The notes below the pieces were generated by a model that worked only from the letters and a program-made list of their open reading frames with translations, was not told the origin of the DNA and ran no database searches. Positions 26,376 through 35,489 of a stretch of DNA of 64,000 nt are shown here, in pieces (positions within the stretch are counted from its first letter, which is position 1; each line of letters begins with the position of its first letter). Source of the DNA: RBG-16-34-14 sp963727535. GTDB lineage: Bacteria; Bacteroidota; Ignavibacteria; Ignavibacteriales; Ignavibacteriaceae. The translations under genes and the position numbers were made by a program. The DNA lies in NCBI GenBank assembly GCA_963727535.1, contig CAVSGR010000008.1, positions 310,001 through 374,000 of the forward strand, given 5' to 3'.

Positions 26376-27410
26376 ATGGTGATCATGATGAAACTCAAAG
26401 CACCAAAAGAGCATATCGAAGAGGTGATTAATAAAATTCACTCAAAAGGATGCAATCATCACGAAATATGGGGAGCTGAACAATTAGCTATCGGAGTAAC
26501 CGGACAAACAGCAGCGTTATCAGAAGAAGAATTCTTAATTATGAATTCAGTGGAACAAGTCTACAGGGTTTCAAAACCTTATAAGCTCGTAAGCCGTGAA
26601 GTTAAGTCGGAAGATACTGTCATAAATATTGGCGGAAAATTAATCGGCGGAGATGAGCTTACAATAATCGCCGGACCTTGTTCCATCGAAAGCAGGCAGC
26701 AGCTTTTTGATATAGCCGGTGAACTTAAAGAAATGGGTGTAAAATTTTTGAGAGCGGGAGCTTACAAACCGAGATCGAGTCCTTATTCATTCCAGGGATT
26801 AAAAGAGAAAGGGCTTGAATATCTTTCCGAAGTTAAAAAAGAATTAGGAATGATTATCGTAACAGAAGCAAAAGATACGGAAACTCTTCCTGCTATTTCT
26901 GAAATTGCTGAAGTCATCCAGATTGGTGCAAGAAACATGCAAAATTTTTCCCTACTTGAAGCAGTCGGGGAATTATCCAATGTTGTACTTCTCAAGAGAG
27001 GATTGTCTGCAACAATCGAAGATCTGCTGATGAGTGCAGAATATATTTTATCTCGTGGAAATTACAACGTTATTCTTTGTGAAAGAGGAATAAGAACTTT
27101 TGAAACTTACACGAGAAATACTCTCGATCTGAATGCAATCCCGGTTATTAAGAAAAATTCTCACTTGCCTATTATTGTCGATCCCTCTCACGGAATAGGA
27201 ATCTGGGATAAAGTTCCTGCAATGGCTATGGCAGGAATTGCTTGCGGAGCTGACGGACTTATGATAGAAGTACATAATCATCCTGAAAGTGCTTTGTCAG
27301 ATGGGATTCAATCTTTAACTCCTAAAAACTTTAAAGCATTGCTTAACAAACTTGAACAACTAGCACCAATTGTAAACAAGAAAGTAAATATGAATGTCAC
27401 AGTTGCATAA
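26376..27410 (+). CDS. aroF: 3-deoxy-7-phosphoheptulonate (DAHP) synthase, type I-beta with ferredoxin-like domain
   Basis: First step of the shikimate pathway (PEP + erythrose-4-P). 344 residues. An N-terminal FL regulatory domain of about 80 residues (MKLKAPKEHIEEVINKIHSK) precedes the barrel: IIAGPCSIESRQQ, RAGAYKPRSSPYSFQG, EAKDTE, QIGARNMQNF, LLKRGLS, VDPSHGIG, IEVHNHPE. Such FL domains confer feedback control in AroG(beta) enzymes. Placement between trpF and trpB puts supply of the shared precursor under tryptophan attenuation. AGGAG lies 10 bases before the ATG. Confidence 0.94.
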   Translation: MVIMMKLKAPKEHIEEVINKIHSKGCNHHEIWGAEQLAIGVTGQTAALSEEEFLIMNSVEQVYRVSKPYKLVSREVKSEDTVINIGGKLIGGDELTIIAGPCSIESRQQLFDIAGELKEMGVKFLRAGAYKPRSSPYSFQGLKEKGLEYLSEVKKELGMIIVTEAKDTETLPAISEIAEVIQIGARNMQNFSLLEAVGELSNVVLLKRGLSATIEDLLMSAEYILSRGNYNVILCERGIRTFETYTRNTLDLNAIPVIKKNSHLPIIVDPSHGIGIWDKVPAMAMAGIACGADGLMIEVHNHPESALSDGIQSLTPKNFKALLNKLEQLAPIVNKKVNMNVTVA

Positions 27411-28592
27411 CTATAATTTACCAGATACCTCCGGAAAATTCGGAAAGTATGGTGGAAAGTATGTTCCGGAAACTCTTATTACTCCTTTAAAAGAGTTGGA
27501 GAAAATTTATTCTTCACTAAAAGATGATAAAACATTTAATGAAGAATTAAATCAACTTCACAAAGAATATTCCGGGAGACCTTCGCCCCTTACTTTTGCA
27601 GAAAATCTTACTAAATATTATGGCAAAGCAAAGATTTATTTAAAAGAGAAGATCTTTGTCACACAGGTGCACATAAAATAAATAATGCGCTTGGGCAAAT
27701 TCTTCTTGCAAAGAAACTCGGCAAAACAAGAATAATTGCTGAAACGGGTGCAGGTCAACATGGAGTTGCAACTGCAACGGTTTGTGCAAAATTTGGATTA
27801 AAGTGTATCGTGTTTATGGGTGAAGTTGATATGGAGCGCCAGAGTTTAAATGTCTTTCGAATGAAACTGCTTGGTGCAGAAGTTCAGCCGGTTACATCAG
27901 GAAGCAGAACTCTTAAGGATGCAACTAACGAGGCAATAAGAGACTGGGTAACAAATGTAAAAGATACTCACTACATAATCGGTTCAGTTGTCGGTCCGCA
28001 TCCATATCCTATGCTTGTAAGAGATTTTCAATCTGTGATTGGAAAAGAAACAAAGAGTCAGGTATTAGAAAAAGAAGGAAGGTTGCCTGATTATATTGTT
28101 GCTTGCGTCGGCGGCGGAAGTAATGCCATTGGGATTTTTTATCCATTTGTTAATGATGATGTTAAAATGATTGGTGTTGAGGCTGCAGGATTTGGTTTAG
28201 ACACGGATAAACATGGCGCCACTTTGACAAAAGGAAGAGAAGGAATTTTCCACGGAATGAAAACGTATCTTTTACAAAATGAAGATGGACAGGTCAGCGA
28301 AGCACATTCTATTTCTGCAGGTTTGGATTATCCGGGTGTTGGTCCCGAACATAGTTATTTAAAAGACGATAAACGTGTAGAGTATTATTCGGTAACTGAT
28401 AAAGAAGCTTTATCTGCAGCAAGATTTCTTTCTGAGAAAGAAGGAATTATTCCGGCATTAGAAACTTCGCATGCAATTGCATATTTAGAATATTTAATGC
28501 CTAATACAAAACAAGGCGAAGTTGTTGTTCTAAATCTCAGTGGACGCGGAGATAAAGATTTGAATACAATAAGAGAAAATTTGTCTTTATAA
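27394..28592 (+). CDS. trpB: Tryptophan synthase beta chain, one frameshift
   Basis: Condenses indole and serine using PLP. 399 residues when restored. GKFGKYGGKYVPETL at the start; then at 27642-27645 an A-run of four (five expected) breaks the frame: YLK continues as REDLCHTGAHKINNALGQ in the other frame, which includes the PLP lysine. AETGAGQHGVATATVCAKFG, VGGGSNAIGIF and LSGRGDKDL are intact. A homopolymer deletion in the only copy of trpB is best read as a sequencing error. Start overlaps the aroF end by 17 bases. Confidence 0.93.
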
Positions 28593-28596
28593 AATA

Positions 28597-28662
28597 GTCA
28601 TGCTGAACTTGTTTCAGCATCTTTGTTAAATTAAAAGATTCCGAAATGAGTTCTGAATGACA
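28597..28662. repeat. GTCATGCTGAACTTGTTTCAGCAT-type repeat between trpB and trpA
   Basis: First arm GTCATGCTGAACTTG and its partner GATTCCGAAATGAGTTCTGAATGACA form the familiar two-part intergenic repeat of this group. It is the only material in the 83-base trpB-trpA gap. Confidence 0.55.
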
Positions 28663-28675
28663 AAATAGGAAGTAT

Positions 28676-29458
28676 ATGTCTTATATATCTGATTATATAA
28701 AAAAGAAAAATGAAGCTAATGAGAAAATACTTTCTGTATTTCTCACAAGCGGATTTCCTGATAAAGAAAATTTTGTAAAACTCGCCCTGGATGTTTTGGA
28801 TGCTGGAGCCGATATGCTTGAAATAGGATTTCCTTTCAGTGATCCTCTCGCAGATGGACCGATTATACAAGAGTCTTCTCAAAAAGCTTTATCAAACGGT
28901 ATAAATCTCCACGCTACTTTTGAATTTGTTAAAGAGATAAGAAAAAGTAGTGATAAACCTTTAATTCTAATGGGTTATGCGAATCCTGTTTTGAATTTTG
29001 GCATTGAGAAATTTGCTGCGGAAATAAAAAACTCAGGAGCTAATGGAGTTATAATTCCTGATGTTCCAATTGATGAATTTGATAATTTCTTTAATAAAAG
29101 TTTTGTAGAAATTGATAAGATACTTTTGATAACTCCAACTACAAGTGAAGAAAGAGTAATAGAAATAGACAAAAAAAGCAGCGGATTTGTTTACTGCGTA
29201 AGTGTAAGTGGAACGACAGGATTGCATAACAAAAATAAAAGTCTCGAGTTTATCAAAGGAAATCAAAAACTCGTAACAAAGAATAAAATGCTTGTTGGTT
29301 TTGGTATTTCAAATGAAGAAGACGCTAAAAGATATTCTCAGTTTTGTGATGGAGTAATTGTCGGAAGTGCCGTCATTAAATCTTTAATGAATGAAAACGG
29401 GAATCATGACCAAACAATTGAATTGGTAAAGAAACTAAAAGGAGCTCTAAGAAGTTAG
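28676..29458 (+). CDS. trpA: Tryptophan synthase alpha chain
   Basis: Cleaves indole glycerol phosphate and channels indole to TrpB. 260 residues. Catalytic Glu in EIGFPFSDPLADGP (with the Asp of DPLADG), PLILMGYANPVL, IIPDVPIDE, CVSVSGTTG and VGFGISN are all in place. Last gene of the trp operon; it faces ridA, which is transcribed from the other strand with only six bases between the stops, and no clear terminator separates them. Confidence 0.95.
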   Translation: MSYISDYIKKKNEANEKILSVFLTSGFPDKENFVKLALDVLDAGADMLEIGFPFSDPLADGPIIQESSQKALSNGINLHATFEFVKEIRKSSDKPLILMGYANPVLNFGIEKFAAEIKNSGANGVIIPDVPIDEFDNFFNKSFVEIDKILLITPTTSEERVIEIDKKSSGFVYCVSVSGTTGLHNKNKSLEFIKGNQKLVTKNKMLVGFGISNEEDAKRYSQFCDGVIVGSAVIKSLMNENGNHDQTIELVKKLKGALRS

Positions 29459-29464
29459 CAAGGC

Positions 29465-29935
29465 TCAGTCTTTAATCTTAACAATCATTTCAATTTCAAC
29501 AGCAGCATCTAAAGGCAGTTCATTTACTCCAACCGCGCTTCTTACATGCTTTCCTTTTTCTCCGAATATATTTTCAAGCAATTCTGAAGCACCATTTGCA
29601 ACCTGCGGCTGATTACTAAATCCTTCCGTGCTGTTTACGAAAACTGTGAGCTTCACAATTTGCACAATTTCATCTAAATCTTTAATAATTCCTTTAATTG
29701 CTGCGAGACAATTTAGAGCACAAATCTCGGCAGCTTTTTTTCCTTCTTCGATCGTCAAATCTTTACCAAGTTTACCTTTATACTTTAATTCCCCTTTAAT
29801 GGAAGGGATTTGTCCTGCTGTAAAAACCAGGTTATTAATTTTTATTGCGGGAACATAAGCAGCCACTGGTTTTGGCGTATCTGGAAGTTCAAATCCTAAA
29901 TCTTTTATTTTATCTTCAATCATTTCAAACTCCAC
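29465..29935 (-). CDS. RidA (YjgF/UK114) family protein
   Basis: 156 residues. Probable enamine/imine deaminase-type protein: LVFTAGQIPSIKG, ALNCLAAIKGIIKDLDEIVQIVKLTVFV, SAVGVNELPLDAAVEIEMI match the family. The usual RidA arginine lies in HVRSAVGV. It belongs to the longer subgroup with an N-terminal extension (KDLGFELPDTPKPVAAYVPA). Alternative start five codons in (MIEDKIKDLG). Divergent from mazG. Confidence 0.88.
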   Translation of the reverse strand: MEFEMIEDKIKDLGFELPDTPKPVAAYVPAIKINNLVFTAGQIPSIKGELKYKGKLGKDLTIEEGKKAAEICALNCLAAIKGIIKDLDEIVQIVKLTVFVNSTEGFSNQPQVANGASELLENIFGEKGKHVRSAVGVNELPLDAAVEIEMIVKIKD

Positions 29936-29996
29936 TTTTTATTAACTTACAATGTAAATCCAAACAACTAACATATTAAACTAAGGAATATTGTAA

Positions 29997-30788
29997 ATGA
30001 TTGAAAATAAGTTTCAGGAATTTGTGAAAATTGTAAAAAGGCTAAGAAAAGAATGCCCATGGGACAGGGAACAAACCAACGATTCGATAAAAGCTGCAAC
30101 AATAGAAGAAGCTTATGAAGTTGTTGAGGCAATTGATAATAAAGATTATGAAGAATTAAAAAAAGAACTTGGCGATTTGCTGCTTCACGTAATATTTCAT
30201 TCAACTATTGCAGAAGAAAGCAATTATTTCAATCTTGAAGATGTTATTGATTCTATACAGGAAAAATTAATTAGAAGACATCCACATGTTTTTGGTAACA
30301 CAAAAGTAAGCGACGCTGAAGAAGTAAAGAAAAACTGGGAAGAAATAAAATTAGAAGAGGGAAGAAAGTCTGTTGTGGATGGAGTACCTGTAAACCTTCC
30401 TGCATTACAGCGTGCTCACAGATTACAGGAAAAAGCCTCTAAAGTTGGGTTCGATTGGGAAAACAAAGAAGACGTATGGAAAAAAGTTATTGAAGAAATC
30501 GAGGAGATGCACGAGATTGAAAATCTCAAATCTCAAATCCCAAATCTCAAAGATGAAGAGATAAATGAAAAATTAGAAAGTGAAATAGGTGATGTCTTTT
30601 TTGCTTTAGTCAATTATTCGAGGTTCCTGGGAATAAATCCCGAGAATGCTTTGAGAAGAACAAATGAGAAATTCATAAAAAGATTTAATTATGTTGAAAA
30701 GAAGATAGTTGAATCAGGCAAAAGCCTGCGTGAAAGTAGTCTTAAAGAAATGGATATTTACTGGGAAGAAAGTAAGAAAGATTTTTAG
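29997..30788 (+). CDS. mazG: Nucleoside triphosphate pyrophosphohydrolase MazG
   Basis: Hydrolyses NTPs to NMP and PPi; house-cleaning and (p)ppGpp-linked. 263 residues, two MazG domains. LRKECPWDREQTNDSI, EEAYEVVEAI, ELGDLLLHVIFHSTIAEE (metal-binding Glu/Asp) in the first domain and EIGDVFFALVNYSRFLGI in the second are diagnostic. ATG at 29997. Its stop overlaps the phoH stop region on the opposite strand by four bases. Confidence 0.95.
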   Translation: MIENKFQEFVKIVKRLRKECPWDREQTNDSIKAATIEEAYEVVEAIDNKDYEELKKELGDLLLHVIFHSTIAEESNYFNLEDVIDSIQEKLIRRHPHVFGNTKVSDAEEVKKNWEEIKLEEGRKSVVDGVPVNLPALQRAHRLQEKASKVGFDWENKEDVWKKVIEEIEEMHEIENLKSQIPNLKDEEINEKLESEIGDVFFALVNYSRFLGINPENALRRTNEKFIKRFNYVEKKIVESGKSLRESSLKEMDIYWEESKKDF

Positions 30789-31744
30789 CTGCCGTTACTG
30801 TGTTTTTCATAAGCATCAATTATATCTTTAACTAATTTGTGCCTAACAATATCACCTTTATCAAAGTAAACGAAACCCACACCATCTATATTGCTTAAAA
30901 TATCTTTTGCCTGAATTAAACCGCTTACAGTTTTGAGCGGAAGATCAATCTGTGTTATATCACCGGTAATTATGGCTTTGGAATTTGAGCCGAGTCTTGT
31001 AAGAAACATTTTCATCTGAACATCTGTAGCATTCTGTGCTTCATCAAGTATTACAAAAGCATTATTTAATGTTCTCCCCCTCATATATGCAAGAGGAACA
31101 ATTTCAATAACTCTTTTTTCAATGTATCCTCTCAATTTTTCAGACGGCATCATATCATCAAGAGCATCATAAAGAGGACGAAGATATGGATCAATTTTTT
31201 CTCTGAAGTCTCCCGGAAGAAAGCCCAAACTCTCCCCTGCTTCAACTGCGGGACGAGCAAGAATAATTTTTGAAACAATTCCCTTTTTTAATGCTGCAAC
31301 TGCCATTGCAACTGCAAGGTATGTTTTTCCTGTACCGGCTGGACCAATAGCAAAACAGATATCATTTTTTCCTGCAATCTTAACATAGTTAATTTGTCCT
31401 GGCGTTCTGGCTTTTATAGAATCATTTTTTGTGTAAAGGATAATCGAATCAAATTCTTTATCACTTACAATCTCTTTCCCCTGTAAAGTAAGATCAAGAA
31501 TTGTTTCTATATCACTTTTTTCCAGATTGTTATTTGTGTTTAGGACATAAACCATTTCCTTCAACACTTTTTCAATTACATCTATCTCTTCAACTACACC
31601 TTTAATCACAACGTTCTCACCGCGTACAATTATAGATGCATTAAAACGATCCTCAATTAATTTAAGGTTGCTGTCGTTAGTCCCCAGCAAAGAAAGCATA
31701 TCTACATTATCTAGAGTTAATCTCTTTTCAGAAGCAGTCATCAC
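30785..31744 (-). CDS. phoH: PhoH-family ATPase
   Basis: Cytoplasmic P-loop ATPase, probably RNA-associated. 319 residues. N-terminal KH-like segment (about 20-90), then the PhoH domain: Walker A GPAGTGKTYLA, ILARPAVEAGESLGFLPGD, AYMRGRTLNNAFVILDEAQN (Walker B) and GDITQIDLP. Standard length. It is convergent with mazG, and a terminator separates it from the LysM gene upstream. Confidence 0.95.
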   Translation of the reverse strand: MMTASEKRLTLDNVDMLSLLGTNDSNLKLIEDRFNASIIVRGENVVIKGVVEEIDVIEKVLKEMVYVLNTNNNLEKSDIETILDLTLQGKEIVSDKEFDSIILYTKNDSIKARTPGQINYVKIAGKNDICFAIGPAGTGKTYLAVAMAVAALKKGIVSKIILARPAVEAGESLGFLPGDFREKIDPYLRPLYDALDDMMPSEKLRGYIEKRVIEIVPLAYMRGRTLNNAFVILDEAQNATDVQMKMFLTRLGSNSKAIITGDITQIDLPLKTVSGLIQAKDILSNIDGVGFVYFDKGDIVRHKLVKDIIDAYEKHSNGS

Positions 31745-31759
31745 TTATAAAATAATAGA

Positions 31760-31794
31760 AAAACCCTTACCATAATTAATATGATAAGGGTTTT
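31760..31794 (-). terminator. Terminator downstream of the LysM gene
   Basis: AAAACCCTTA (31760-31769) pairs with TAAGGGTTTT (31785-31794), with three more pairs after one mismatch, and gives a T-run in the leftward direction. Located 35 bases beyond the LysM protein stop. Confidence 0.8.
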
Positions 31795-31828
31795 GTAAAA
31801 AATTGAAATGAACTAAAGAAAACAAAGT

Positions 31829-32509
31829 TTACTGAACCGGAGCCGGTTTGTAATTTGCTCTTAGTTTTTCGTATTTAGCTTTTTCTTCTTCAGTTAAGTT
31901 CGGAACTTTGAATACCTGTTTCGGAAAAATCAAATCAGGATTCTTTATCTGGTCGCGGTTTGCTTTATAAATAACCTGCCAAGCAAAACCATTTCCATAA
32001 TGTTCCTTTTTCTTTGCAATGTTCCAGAGGCAATCTCCCTTTACTACGGTGTACATAATTTCCTTTGGAGCTTCAACCCACTTATCCAAAGCTTTTTGCA
32101 TCTGGGAGTGAACTTTATCAAAAAATTCAGGAAGTGCACTTATTTTATTACTCTTAAGTGCATCAAGGTCTTTCTGCCTGTCTGCCTTAGGGCCTTCTTT
32201 TCTCATAATTTTCCCATTAAGTTCTCCAACTGCACTTCTGAAATTGTCAACATCAGCTTTAGTAGCTCCAACAAGAGCATAAAGTTCATTTGTACATTCT
32301 TCGAAACTCTTAATGTCCATTGACTTCAAGTTGTCAATGTCAGCCTGAAGAGTACTGTCTTCCTGTAAGAGGGCAGCTTTTCTTGCAGTTAAACGGCTCA
32401 TCTCTGCCTGCCATTCGTCAGATGTCATTTCTTCTTCCTGAGCTAATACGCTAGCGGAAAGAAAGAGCAAGAGAGATAAAATGCTAATTAAATTCTTTTT
32501 AAAAACCAT
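31829..32509 (-). CDS. Secreted LysM-domain protein
   Basis: 226 residues. Signal peptide (about 1-23, ending SASVLA). Residues 30-140 are charged and helical, likely coiled coil. LysM domain near 150-200: YTVVKGDCLWNIAKKKEHYGNG, WQVIYKANRDQIKNPDLIFPKQVFKVP. Probably a periplasmic peptidoglycan-binding or structural protein. Transcribed after the lipoprotein 43 bases upstream, so the two form a small envelope unit. Confidence 0.88.
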   Translation of the reverse strand: MVFKKNLISILSLLLFLSASVLAQEEEMTSDEWQAEMSRLTARKAALLQEDSTLQADIDNLKSMDIKSFEECTNELYALVGATKADVDNFRSAVGELNGKIMRKEGPKADRQKDLDALKSNKISALPEFFDKVHSQMQKALDKWVEAPKEIMYTVVKGDCLWNIAKKKEHYGNGFAWQVIYKANRDQIKNPDLIFPKQVFKVPNLTEEEKAKYEKLRANYKPAPVQ

Positions 32510-32551
32510 AAATATTTTCCTCCAAGGTTCAATTATTAAATAAAAAAATTT

Positions 32552-32833
32552 TTACATACCGGCTGGGAGCTTCATTAAATTAGCTCTTGTTTCCGCCTTA
32601 TCTTTTTCACACTCTTGCAACTTTGCATTTTTATCAGCAATCTCTTTTTCCAAACTCGCTCTTTGATCTTTCAATGTATTGGTCTGACCTTCAAGAGATG
32701 TTACTTCATCTCTTAAACTATTCAGTTGTGCCATTTCAGCATCACTAACTCCGCCGCATCCGCTCCATGCAAAGACAACCAGTCCAAGCACAGCAATATA
32801 TGCAGTGTTTTTTATAACTTTGATTATGTCCAT
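32552..32833 (-). CDS. Small coiled-coil lipoprotein
   Basis: 93 residues. Hydrophobic segment with a lipobox-like FAWSGCGG; the Cys at about 26 would be lipidated. The rest is a Leu/heptad-patterned helix (LNSLRDEVTSLEGQTNTLKD), like Lpp or coiled-coil stalk proteins. A GGAGG site precedes the ATG. It likely works with the LysM protein next to it at the outer membrane-peptidoglycan interface; this is inferred from context only. Confidence 0.78.
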   Translation of the reverse strand: MDIIKVIKNTAYIAVLGLVVFAWSGCGGVSDAEMAQLNSLRDEVTSLEGQTNTLKDQRASLEKEIADKNAKLQECEKDKAETRANLMKLPAGM

Positions 32834-33041
32834 ATGATAACCTCCGGTTTATGTTTTTTGAATTAATTAATTTGATTGCTAAGTAGTATTTCAGTCAGTC
32901 TATTTTTCATATAAATATTAGAACTGAAAAGACTTATGGGCAAATGGTTGATTTTTCACGCCCTTCTATATAAGAAATTCGCATATTAATATCAAGTTAG
33001 GTTAACATTATATCGTTTAACTTTAGATTAAATTGCATAGC

Positions 33042-33719
33042 CTAAATTAACCTTTTTTCAACAAAACTTGTATATATATTTCCAGCAATTATTATGTGGT
33101 CAAAGACGGGTATATCCAAAATTATGCCTGATTCTACTATCTTCCTTGTAATTGCAATGTCTTCATTACTTGGTTCAGGATTGCCACTTGGATGATTATG
33201 CAAAAGAATTATGCTGGCAGAACGGTGATCTATAGCAGCTTTAAATACTTCGCGAGGATGGACGACGCTTGAATTTAAGTTTCCGACCGAAATTATTTCG
33301 TATGTAATAATCTTGTTTGCCGAGTTTAGACAAACCAAAAGGAATTTTTCTTTTACCTCATCTCTTAATAAAGGGATAAAAATGTCGGCAACATCCTTGG
33401 GCGATGTCACTTTCTTTTCGCTGAACCATTTAGACTGAGACTGTATTCTTCTGCTCAATTCAAAGGCTGCCAGCAAAGTTGCTGCCTTATCTTTACCAAT
33501 GCCTCCTGTTTTCATCAAGTCAGATAAAGTTTTAGAAGCCAAAATTGTAAGATTACGGTGAACACTAACCATTTCCTGTGCAACGCTAATAACTGATTTA
33601 CCTTTCTTGCCAGTTCTTAAAAGTATTGCAATCAATTCGGCATCAGAGAGATTTTGTGGGCCGCGTAACATTAATTTTTCCCTCGGCCTGTCATCCAGCG
33701 GCAGATCTTTGACCCCCAT
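33042..33719 (-). CDS. radC: RadC family JAB/MPN-domain protein
   Basis: 225 residues, standard. N-terminal helix-hairpin-helix (ILLRTGKKGKS, LMKTGGIGKDKAATLLAAFEL) followed by an intact JAMM metal site LLHNHPSGNPEPSNED. Despite its name a repair role is unproven in the family; a DNA-binding metalloprotein function is plausible. GGAG lies before the ATG; it lies 13 bases downstream of the LpoA-like gene. Confidence 0.93.
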   Translation of the reverse strand: MGVKDLPLDDRPREKLMLRGPQNLSDAELIAILLRTGKKGKSVISVAQEMVSVHRNLTILASKTLSDLMKTGGIGKDKAATLLAAFELSRRIQSQSKWFSEKKVTSPKDVADIFIPLLRDEVKEKFLLVCLNSANKIITYEIISVGNLNSSVVHPREVFKAAIDHRSASIILLHNHPSGNPEPSNEDIAITRKIVESGIILDIPVFDHIIIAGNIYTSFVEKRLI

Positions 33720-33731
33720 TTTGTTCTCCTT

Positions 33732-35489
33732 TCATCTACTTAGATTTGCTTTAAATTTATCGACTAATTCAAAAACTCCATCGCGGTACCTAACAATATT
33801 CAGAAAACAGTTTACGCGGTTCTGGCCAAAACATATATTGTTATGATAACCACTAACTGAAATTCCCGTTTGCATTTTATTTTTAATATTTATCCTGTCA
33901 CGACTAATGTTCCGCAATACAGTTAAAACATATTTAGCGGCGTCATAACCATAAAGAACATTTCTACTAACATCTGTTTTTGATCGATCCAGGAAATTCT
34001 TATTAAAATTCTGGAACGAACTATCGTTATATTCAATAAAGTAATCCGATGTAAAAGTGATCCTGTTACTAAGTTCCGGAGATGTCTCAAATCCTTTTGC
34101 TAAAAACCAATCCTGGTTACCATACAAAGGTAAAATAAGATTTGTCCGTACTAATTGTGAAAGCAAAAAAGGAACATCTCTTTTATTTGAAAGCGGGACA
34201 TAAATTCCTTCGGCAGGTGCAAGCTTTTCCGAATCTACTAATGCTTCTGATGTCAGACTTCCACTTTTATAAGTAAACTTTGCAATTATTTCGCCTCCCA
34301 GTTTTTGGAACTCATTTGAAAACTCAGCTGCAAGTAAAGGAGAATATCCATCTATGGAATTGAAGATTGCCATCTTTCTTTTATTCTCGACATAATATAT
34401 ATACTGTGCCATAACCTTAGCTCTCACAATAAAATTCGGATTAGCCTGGAAAAAGTTTTCATTAACAAAAGTAAGATCGTTGTCCGTTGCAGTTGGTGAT
34501 AAGATAGGAATGTTAAGCGAACTGAACTCCCTAAGAGAAATCTCAACTTCATTACTGAACAAGGGACCAATAATAATTTTGACGGCGGGATTGTCAGCTA
34601 TCAGATTTTTTATTCTAACTATTTTACTGCTGTCATTTTCGGTATCATAAACTAATAGACCGATTTTGTCTTCCCTGTCTTTATTAAAATCAGCAATGCA
34701 AAACTTAATTCCGGCAAGTATTTCTTTTGCAGCGGAAATCCCTTCGTTACCTAAACCGGATAAAGGAAGCATAACCCCGACTATAGTTTCATTACCATTC
34801 GCATCACCTGAAAACATTTCTGATATCAGCGATTCAGCTTCACTCTTATAAAACGAGTTAGGATACTCTTTTATTAATTCACTAAGAGAAATTTCAGCTT
34901 CACTGAACAAACTGTTCTCAATTTGCAGTTTACCTGTTAATAATAAAAGATATGATTTTACTTTAACATCTTTAGCTGATTTGTAAAGATCTTTCAAATC
35001 AGAAATACTGAGATATTGAAGTGCTAAACTTTCACCGGAAACTCCCGCTTCATCAGAATATATTTTAGAACCGGAATATTGAAGAACTGATAGCAATTGA
35101 TTGAAAGCTTTAAGATACTCTCTGTCTTCTACATAAATTTTCGAAAGTAGTAGTCTTGCTTCATCAACATATTTACTCGATGGATAGTTATTCAAGAAAT
35201 CAATTACAGTATTTTTCGCATCGGTTAATCTGTTAAGAGATAATAAAACCTTACCCTTAAAAACTATAGCTGCAGTTGTTTTGGAATTATAAGAATAATC
35301 AGTTATTACTTTGTTAAAAAGATCGAGAGCGTGATTGTAATCATTTTTTGAGAAGAGATTAACAGCATCATTGAACGTTTTATTTATATCAGTGTTAGAA
35401 CTTGCTTGTTGCGCATAAGAACTAAATGATGCGGAGAGAAAAAGAAGAATTATTAAACCGGATATTTTATATTTTATTCTTATTCCCAT
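33732..35489 (-). CDS. TPR plus periplasmic-binding-fold protein (LpoA/PBP-activator-like)
   Basis: 585 residues. Signal peptide (about 1-26, ending SSYA). Residues 30-225 carry TPR-like repeats (FNDAVNLFSKNDYNHALDLF, NYPSSKYVDEARLLLSKIY). Residues about 235-520 form a type I periplasmic-binding-like domain (VGVMLPLSGLGNEGISAAKE, KIIIGPLFSNEVE, ILSPTATDND, AIFNSIDGYSPLLAAEF), the layout of LpoA-type penicillin-binding protein activators and amino-acid-binding proteins. Role inferred from architecture. Its start overlaps the guaA end by 10 bases. Confidence 0.75.
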   Translation of the reverse strand: MGIRIKYKISGLIILLFLSASFSSYAQQASSNTDINKTFNDAVNLFSKNDYNHALDLFNKVITDYSYNSKTTAAIVFKGKVLLSLNRLTDAKNTVIDFLNNYPSSKYVDEARLLLSKIYVEDREYLKAFNQLLSVLQYSGSKIYSDEAGVSGESLALQYLSISDLKDLYKSAKDVKVKSYLLLLTGKLQIENSLFSEAEISLSELIKEYPNSFYKSEAESLISEMFSGDANGNETIVGVMLPLSGLGNEGISAAKEILAGIKFCIADFNKDREDKIGLLVYDTENDSSKIVRIKNLIADNPAVKIIIGPLFSNEVEISLREFSSLNIPILSPTATDNDLTFVNENFFQANPNFIVRAKVMAQYIYYVENKRKMAIFNSIDGYSPLLAAEFSNEFQKLGGEIIAKFTYKSGSLTSEALVDSEKLAPAEGIYVPLSNKRDVPFLLSQLVRTNLILPLYGNQDWFLAKGFETSPELSNRITFTSDYFIEYNDSSFQNFNKNFLDRSKTDVSRNVLYGYDAAKYVLTVLRNISRDRINIKNKMQTGISVSGYHNNICFGQNRVNCFLNIVRYRDGVFELVDKFKANLSR

